The notes beneath the pieces were generated by a model. The model was given only the letters and a program-made list of their open reading frames with translations. It ran no database searches and was not told the DNA's origin. The translations under genes were made by a program, and so were the position numbers. Positions 60,557 to 64,000 of a stretch of DNA of 64,000 nt are shown piece after piece. Numbering within the stretch: position 1 is the stretch's first letter; each line of letters starts with the position of its first letter. This stretch comes from Alphaproteobacteria bacterium UBA4588 (GTDB lineage Bacteria > Pseudomonadota > Alphaproteobacteria > Rhodobacterales > Rhodobacteraceae). The stretch is from assembly GCA_905182195.1 (NCBI GenBank), contig CAJJAW010000006.1:45278-109277 (forward strand). Reading direction: 5' to 3'.

Positions 60557-60994
60557 AGTTTCACTCCAAATTATGAGGGGCTGTTAAGGTCCCCTCGGCT
60601 CAGTTCTATGACGGTTACCCGCCACGTTAGAGTCCACGATATGAGACCAAAGCCAAAATCACCCGAAGGAATACCTCCAGAAATTCGTCCTAATCTCCAT
60701 CTCAGGCAGGATATTAAGCCATAGCGGCCCCCACCATCTCGGACAGAACGACACCCCGGTCACATAATCCGAGGGATGTCAGTGGGTGATCTAGGGGATT
60801 CTTTGCCCTTGAGCAAGGGCCTAAGTTCACTTTTGGCAGCTGCAACACTTCGAAGCGGATCAATGCTTAGATATCACCGCCAGATTGCTTACTGTATAGG
60901 CATTTGTCAGAGAATGGTCATCCTTACTAAAAAAATACGCGTTTCTTAAGCGTTTTAAAAAATCTTTCCCTGACCAATTCGCAATCTTGGTAAT
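60557..60994 (-). promoter_or_regulatory. Long rplJ leader (probable L10-type leader)
   Basis: About 430 bases without an ORF separate the candidate promoter (60995-61022) from rplJ. The part nearest the gene contains GGGGACC/GGCCCCT-like complementary stretches and the sequence CTGAGATGGAGATTAGGACG followed by GGAGG and CCTTCGGG, which could fold into the kinked stem of an L10 leader. The match to the Rfam L10 leader was not tested. Confidence 0.4.
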
Positions 60995-61022
60995 AGCATA
61001 TTCCAGTTGATGTCCGAATCAA
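60995..61022 (-). promoter_or_regulatory. Candidate rplJ promoter
   Basis: On the minus strand TTGATT (61017-61022) and TATGCT (60995-61000) are separated by 16 bases, downstream of the rplA terminator. Both hexamers match at four of six positions. Confidence 0.35.
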
Positions 61023-61050
61023 AACAGGTGATGTGCAACAACACGAACAA

Positions 61051-61083
61051 AAAAATGGCGCGCCCTAAGGCACGCCATTTAGA
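61051..61083 (-). terminator. Intrinsic terminator after rplA
   Basis: The minus strand reads AAATGGCGTGCC, loop TTAG, GGCGCGCCATTT followed by further T (ATTTTTTTG). One mismatch in a 12-pair stem. It lies about 20 bases after the rplA stop and separates the rplKA transcript from rplJL. Confidence 0.85.
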
Positions 61084-61102
61084 ATAGTTTAAACAGACGG
61101 GC

Positions 61103-61801
61103 TTATTGGCCAGTCGCGCTGTCTACGCTCAAAGTCACGCTTGGGCCCATAGTGGAGCTTACAACAATCTTCTTCATGTAAGCGCCTTTAGAGCCTGTTG
61201 GCTTCGCTTTAGCAACCGCATCAACGAAAGAGCGGATGTTCTCAGCCAATTTAACTTCATCAAAAGAGACTTTTCCAACGCCTGCTTGGATCACGCCTGC
61301 TTTTTCAACTTTGAACTGAACCTGGCCGCCTTTGGCCGCTTCAATTGCTTCTTTCACGTCCATGGTCACTGTGCCTATTTTAGGATTTGGCATCAGGTTG
61401 CGTGGGCCCAAAACTTTACCCAAGCGACCAACAACTGGCATCATGTCAGGAGTAGCAATGCAACGATCAAAGTCGATCTTGCCGCCTTGTACGATTTCCA
61501 TCAGATCTTCTGCACCAACAATGTCCGCACCGGCAGCCAAAGCTTCTTCAGCTTTGGCACCGCGTGCAAACACAGCAACTCGTACAGTTTTACCAGTGCC
61601 GTTTGGTAGGTTAACTGTGCCACGAACCATTTGGTCAGCGTGGCGAGGATCAACACCAAGGTTCATTGCAATTTCAATGGTTTCATCGAATTTTGCTTTT
61701 GAATTAGCTTTGAGCAGGGTTACAGCTTCTTCAACAGAAACCAATGATTTGCCAGCAAATGCTGAGCGCGCAGCAGTTGTGCGTTTTCCGTATTTAGCCA
61801 T
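61103..61801 (-). CDS. rplA: 50S ribosomal protein L1
   Basis: 232 residues: [47 protein letters not shown] and [22 protein letters not shown], standard L1. L1 represses the rplKA message in E. coli. One base separates it from rplK. Confidence 0.97.
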   Translation of the reverse strand: MAKYGKRTTAARSAFAGKSLVSVEEAVTLLKANSKAKFDETIEIAMNLGVDPRHADQMVRGTVNLPNGTGKTVRVAVFARGAKAEEALAAGADIVGAEDLMEIVQGGKIDFDRCIATPDMMPVVGRLGKVLGPRNLMPNPKIGTVTMDVKEAIEAAKGGQVQFKVEKAGVIQAGVGKVSFDEVKLAENIRSFVDAVAKAKPTGSKGAYMKKIVVSSTMGPSVTLSVDSATGQ

Positions 61802-61802
61802 C

Positions 61803-62252
61803 TTACTTCACCTCTATGCCCATAGACCGAGCAGAGCCCAGGATGATTTGCATTGCGCCTTCGATATCGTTGGCGTTCAGGTCTATCATTTTAGCTTCGG
61901 CGATTTCTTTGACCTGAGCTGCAGTGACTGTTGCGATAACTTCACGACCTGGATTTTCCGCACCGCGTGGGCGGTTGCGTTTGCCAACTGGCTTCAAGCC
62001 AGCAGCCTTCTTGAGGTAATAGGACGCTGGTGGCGTCTTAACTTCCATCGAGAAGGATTTATCCTGGTAATATGTAATAACAGTCGGGCATGGAGCGCCT
62101 TGCTCCATATCAGCTGTCTTAGCGTTAAACGCTTTACAGAATTCCATGATGTTGATCCCGCGTTGACCCAATGCGGGGCCTACTGGCGGGGAAGGGTTTG
62201 CTGCACCTGCAGGAATCTGCAGTTTCATCTTACCAGCGATTTTTTTAGCCAT
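61803..62252 (-). CDS. rplK: 50S ribosomal protein L11
   Basis: 149 residues: [31 protein letters not shown] and the C-terminal RSMGIEV end are diagnostic. L11 binds the GTPase centre and the thiostrepton region. The spacer to nusG (129 bases) contains a GTCATCACGC/GCGTGATGAT-type palindrome near 62316-62333. Confidence 0.97.
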   Translation of the reverse strand: MAKKIAGKMKLQIPAGAANPSPPVGPALGQRGINIMEFCKAFNAKTADMEQGAPCPTVITYYQDKSFSMEVKTPPASYYLKKAAGLKPVGKRNRPRGAENPGREVIATVTAAQVKEIAEAKMIDLNANDIEGAMQIILGSARSMGIEVK

Positions 62253-62381
62253 AGTGGCTGCTCCTTTTCAAACACCCATGATCGCGATCGATGGGCTATG
62301 TTGATGTGGTACGGATCATCACGCGTGATGACTGCCTCCCACATGCCCTTACGGGCCGTTTGCGCTTTATGCGCCAATCGC

Positions 62382-62915
62382 TCAAGTCTGTTTTGAGACC
62401 TGAGTGAATTCCAGCTCAACAGGTGTGGCACGACCGAAGATCGACACGCTCACTTTCAAACGTTGGTTTTCGCCATCAACTTCTTCAACATTTCCGTCAA
62501 AGCCTTCAAAGTGCCCGCCGTTGATCTTGACCTGTTCGCCAATTTCAAAGTGGATCAATGTACGTGGCGCATCTTCGCCTTCCTGCACACGGTTCAAGAT
62601 TTGATTAACCTCAGCATCCCGCATAGGCATCGGGCGCCCGTGAGGGCCCAAAAAGCCCGTCACACGGTTAATCGAAGTGATCAGGTGATAGCCTTCATCT
62701 GAAAGCTCCATCCGGACAAGTACATAACCCGGCATAAAGCGGCGCTCTGTGGTCACTTTTTTGCCACGGCGCACTTCAATCACTTCTTCGGTCGGAACCA
62801 ACACTTCTTCGATTTGATCTTCCATATTGGAATCAATAACCGATTGGCGAATGGTCTCAGCGATCTTCTTTTCGTAGTTAGACAGAACACTTACGGAATA
62901 CCATCTTTTTGCCAT
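62382..62915 (-). CDS. nusG: Transcription termination/antitermination protein NusG
   Basis: 177 residues from ATG 62915 (MAKRWYSVSVLSNYEKKIAE). The NGN domain has RRFMPGYVLVRMELSDE; the C-terminal KOW domain reads FEIGEQVKINGGHFEGFDGNVEEVD. It links RNA polymerase to Rho and S10. The five in-frame codons upstream are not conserved. Confidence 0.96.
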   Translation of the reverse strand: MAKRWYSVSVLSNYEKKIAETIRQSVIDSNMEDQIEEVLVPTEEVIEVRRGKKVTTERRFMPGYVLVRMELSDEGYHLITSINRVTGFLGPHGRPMPMRDAEVNQILNRVQEGEDAPRTLIHFEIGEQVKINGGHFEGFDGNVEEVDGENQRLKVSVSIFGRATPVELEFTQVSKQT

Positions 62916-63080
62916 TTTATGGCCCTTCACCTTGCTCGGGAGTATCCCGAATATTCAATCTCCAGCGCGTACTGCGCCAAATGAAAATGGACGTGAAGCC
63001 GAATCGCCGCACGTCTATTGTTGTTCGTAAGCGCATTACCCGCCACAGGCCCCATTTTCAAGAGCCCAAGTACCGGTTAA

Positions 63081-63275
63081 TTAGAACATGCCTAGGACAG
63101 AACGCAGACCCAAGCGGATAACCGCATCGATTCCCGAGAATAAAATCGACACGGTAATGGCCAAGACCAAGACCATCGCGGTGGTAATCAAAACCTCACG
63201 GCGAGTTGGCCAAACGACCTTGGTAATTTCAGCCCGAGTTTGTTGAATAAATTGAAATGGATTAGTGCGCGCCAT
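63081..63275 (-). CDS. secE: Preprotein translocase subunit SecE
   Basis: 64 residues from ATG 63275 (MARTNPFQFIQQTRAEITKV). The VVWPTRREVLITTAMVL motif and the single membrane helix match the short SecE form. A 24-codon upstream extension in frame crosses the predicted promoter and is rejected. A 165-base spacer leads to nusG. tRNA-Trp, often beside secE, is not present. Confidence 0.95.
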   Translation of the reverse strand: MARTNPFQFIQQTRAEITKVVWPTRREVLITTAMVLVLAITVSILFSGIDAVIRLGLRSVLGMF

Positions 63276-63305
63276 GATGATCCTCAGAACATTTGTGTTC
63301 TTGGG

Positions 63306-63334
63306 CAGATACGCTGTGTTGCGGCCTGTTTCAA
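63306..63334 (-). promoter_or_regulatory. Candidate secE-nusG promoter
   Basis: On the minus strand TTGAAA (63329-63334) and TATCTG (63306-63311) are exactly 17 bases apart, predicting a start about 25 bases before the secE ATG. Confidence 0.5.
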
Positions 63335-64000
63335 CCCTTAGCAACACATCATCAAAGAACTATGATCCCATCAATCCTTTTTAAGGCCTCAAGGTCGGCA
63401 GCATAGGCCATTTGACTGGAACTTAAGATAGCTTCGGACCAAGGCGCGAAGCGGGGATAGGTCTCGGATATGGGGAAACTTCTTGAGCAACTGCGCCCAG
63501 CTGGCCAGTATATCCAACCTCATGCTATTCGGCGCATTGGGCATACCAGTATTAACAAAACAGGCCCTGGCGCAGTTTCCCTCAGAGATCAAAGGACGAC
63601 TATGGCCCCCAGTTAGCCGTATCAACTTCTCACGCCGTTTTTCGGCACCAATCCCGCCGCCCGATCACCCACCAAAGCGAATTATAGCGATCCCGAATAG
63701 CAGCAGGCCCCCACTATGCAATCTTAGCTTCAGCCAGAATGTTCTGGTGGTCGAGCACGACATTTTGAAAATGGGTTTGAACGGCTTTATGGGTACCGGC
63801 GTAGGTGCAGGCATCAACATCTATGTGGCCTACAGTGGAGTTCAACCTTAATGTCCTACTTAAATTTACATAAATCTATAGTGTAGATGTAAACATAGCG
63901 TTTAAAAGGACAAGATCTGATTGGCAGAGAAGATGCAACCGCGTCAGATCTGAGGCCTAAGTTATTTGTTTATCGTTATGAGAGAGACAATTACTTGGTT
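63335..64000. other. Terminal region without a recognised gene
   Basis: No family could be named. On the minus strand, protein-like stretches appear in changing frames: LNSTVGHIDVDACTYAG… (about 63845-63715), RLDILASWAQLLKKFP (about 63525-63475) and ETYPRFAPWSEAILSS… ending VLF-type TGA near 63355. This is what a gene broken by indels would look like, but it may be chance. On the plus strand a 122-codon frame (63483-63851) is also open. The last 150 bases are AT-rich with an AGATCTGA/TCAGATCT repeat (63913-63951). Confidence 0.35.

Noticed and set aside
63483..63851. 122-codon plus-strand frame with a proline-rich middle
   Set aside because: TTG start without a ribosome-binding site, no recognised family, and competing protein-like segments on the other strand; kept only as an open question.
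1..64000. CRISPR arrays, insertion sequences, prophage, toxin-antitoxin or defence systems
   Set aside because: No regularly spaced direct repeats, transposase, integrase, phage structural gene or recognised defence domain was seen; the window is core-genome.

Overview
This window is a housekeeping stretch of a marine alphaproteobacterium, most likely a Rhodobacteraceae (Roseobacter-clade) genome of balanced base composition. The assignment rests on family-level protein recognition and on gene order: rpmH-rnpA-yidD-yidC-MOSC-yihA-argB, aapJQMP, and secE-nusG-rplKAJL-rpoBC close to the str, S10 and spc ribosomal blocks. No database search was possible.

Layout. From 1 to 12.9 kb there are single genes and short operons: a CinA-type molybdopterin-binding protein (cut by the window edge), a GNAT acetyltransferase, a CMD-family peroxidase-like protein and an OmpA protein; then ilvD, a CPBP protease, accD-folC, zapE, an MFS carrier, tRNA-Arg(ACG), and a flavin disulfide reductase with a TVP38 membrane protein. 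From 13.1 to 20.3 kb lies the rpmH-rnpA-yidD-yidC cluster, followed by MOSC, yihA, argB, a sterol desaturase-like protein, a ferredoxin-like protein and a SixA-like phosphatase. From 20.3 to 29.1 kb (minus strand) are the aapJQMP general amino-acid ABC transporter, then rarA-crcB-rluC-HAD-ATP12. From 29.3 to 49.4 kb (minus strand) the ribosomal super-cluster runs rpsL-rpsG-fusA-tuf-rpsJ through adk-rpsM-rpsK-rpoA-rplQ. A DMT transporter separates it from rpoC-rpoB-rplL-rplJ-rplA-rplK-nusG-secE (50.9-63.3 kb, minus strand). The final 0.7 kb has no gene I can name.

How it works together. The minus-strand half is the core expression machinery: ribosomal proteins, elongation factors, RNA polymerase, SecY/SecE and NusG. 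YidC, SecY and SecE supply membrane insertion. The super-cluster is not one uninterrupted operon. A terminator and a good promoter split it between rplW and rplB, and a terminator plus a reverse-oriented 2OG-Fe(II) oxygenase gene split it between rplP and rpmC. Strong hairpins sit in many of the spacers.

The most striking irregularity is a set of single-base indels in otherwise well-conserved genes: the TVP38 gene, yidC, the MOSC gene, the ferredoxin-like gene, rpoB and rplL. Several compensate each other and some lie in short homopolymers. Because yidC, rpoB and rplL are expected to be essential, I read these mainly as sequence or assembly errors. I found no CRISPR array, insertion sequence, prophage, defence island or convincing new multi-gene system. 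The most interesting leftovers are regulatory: a near-perfect hairpin inside the start of rnpA, paired hairpins between fusA and tuf, a possible leader ORF before rplB, and an amber-interrupted small ORF between rpmD and rplO.
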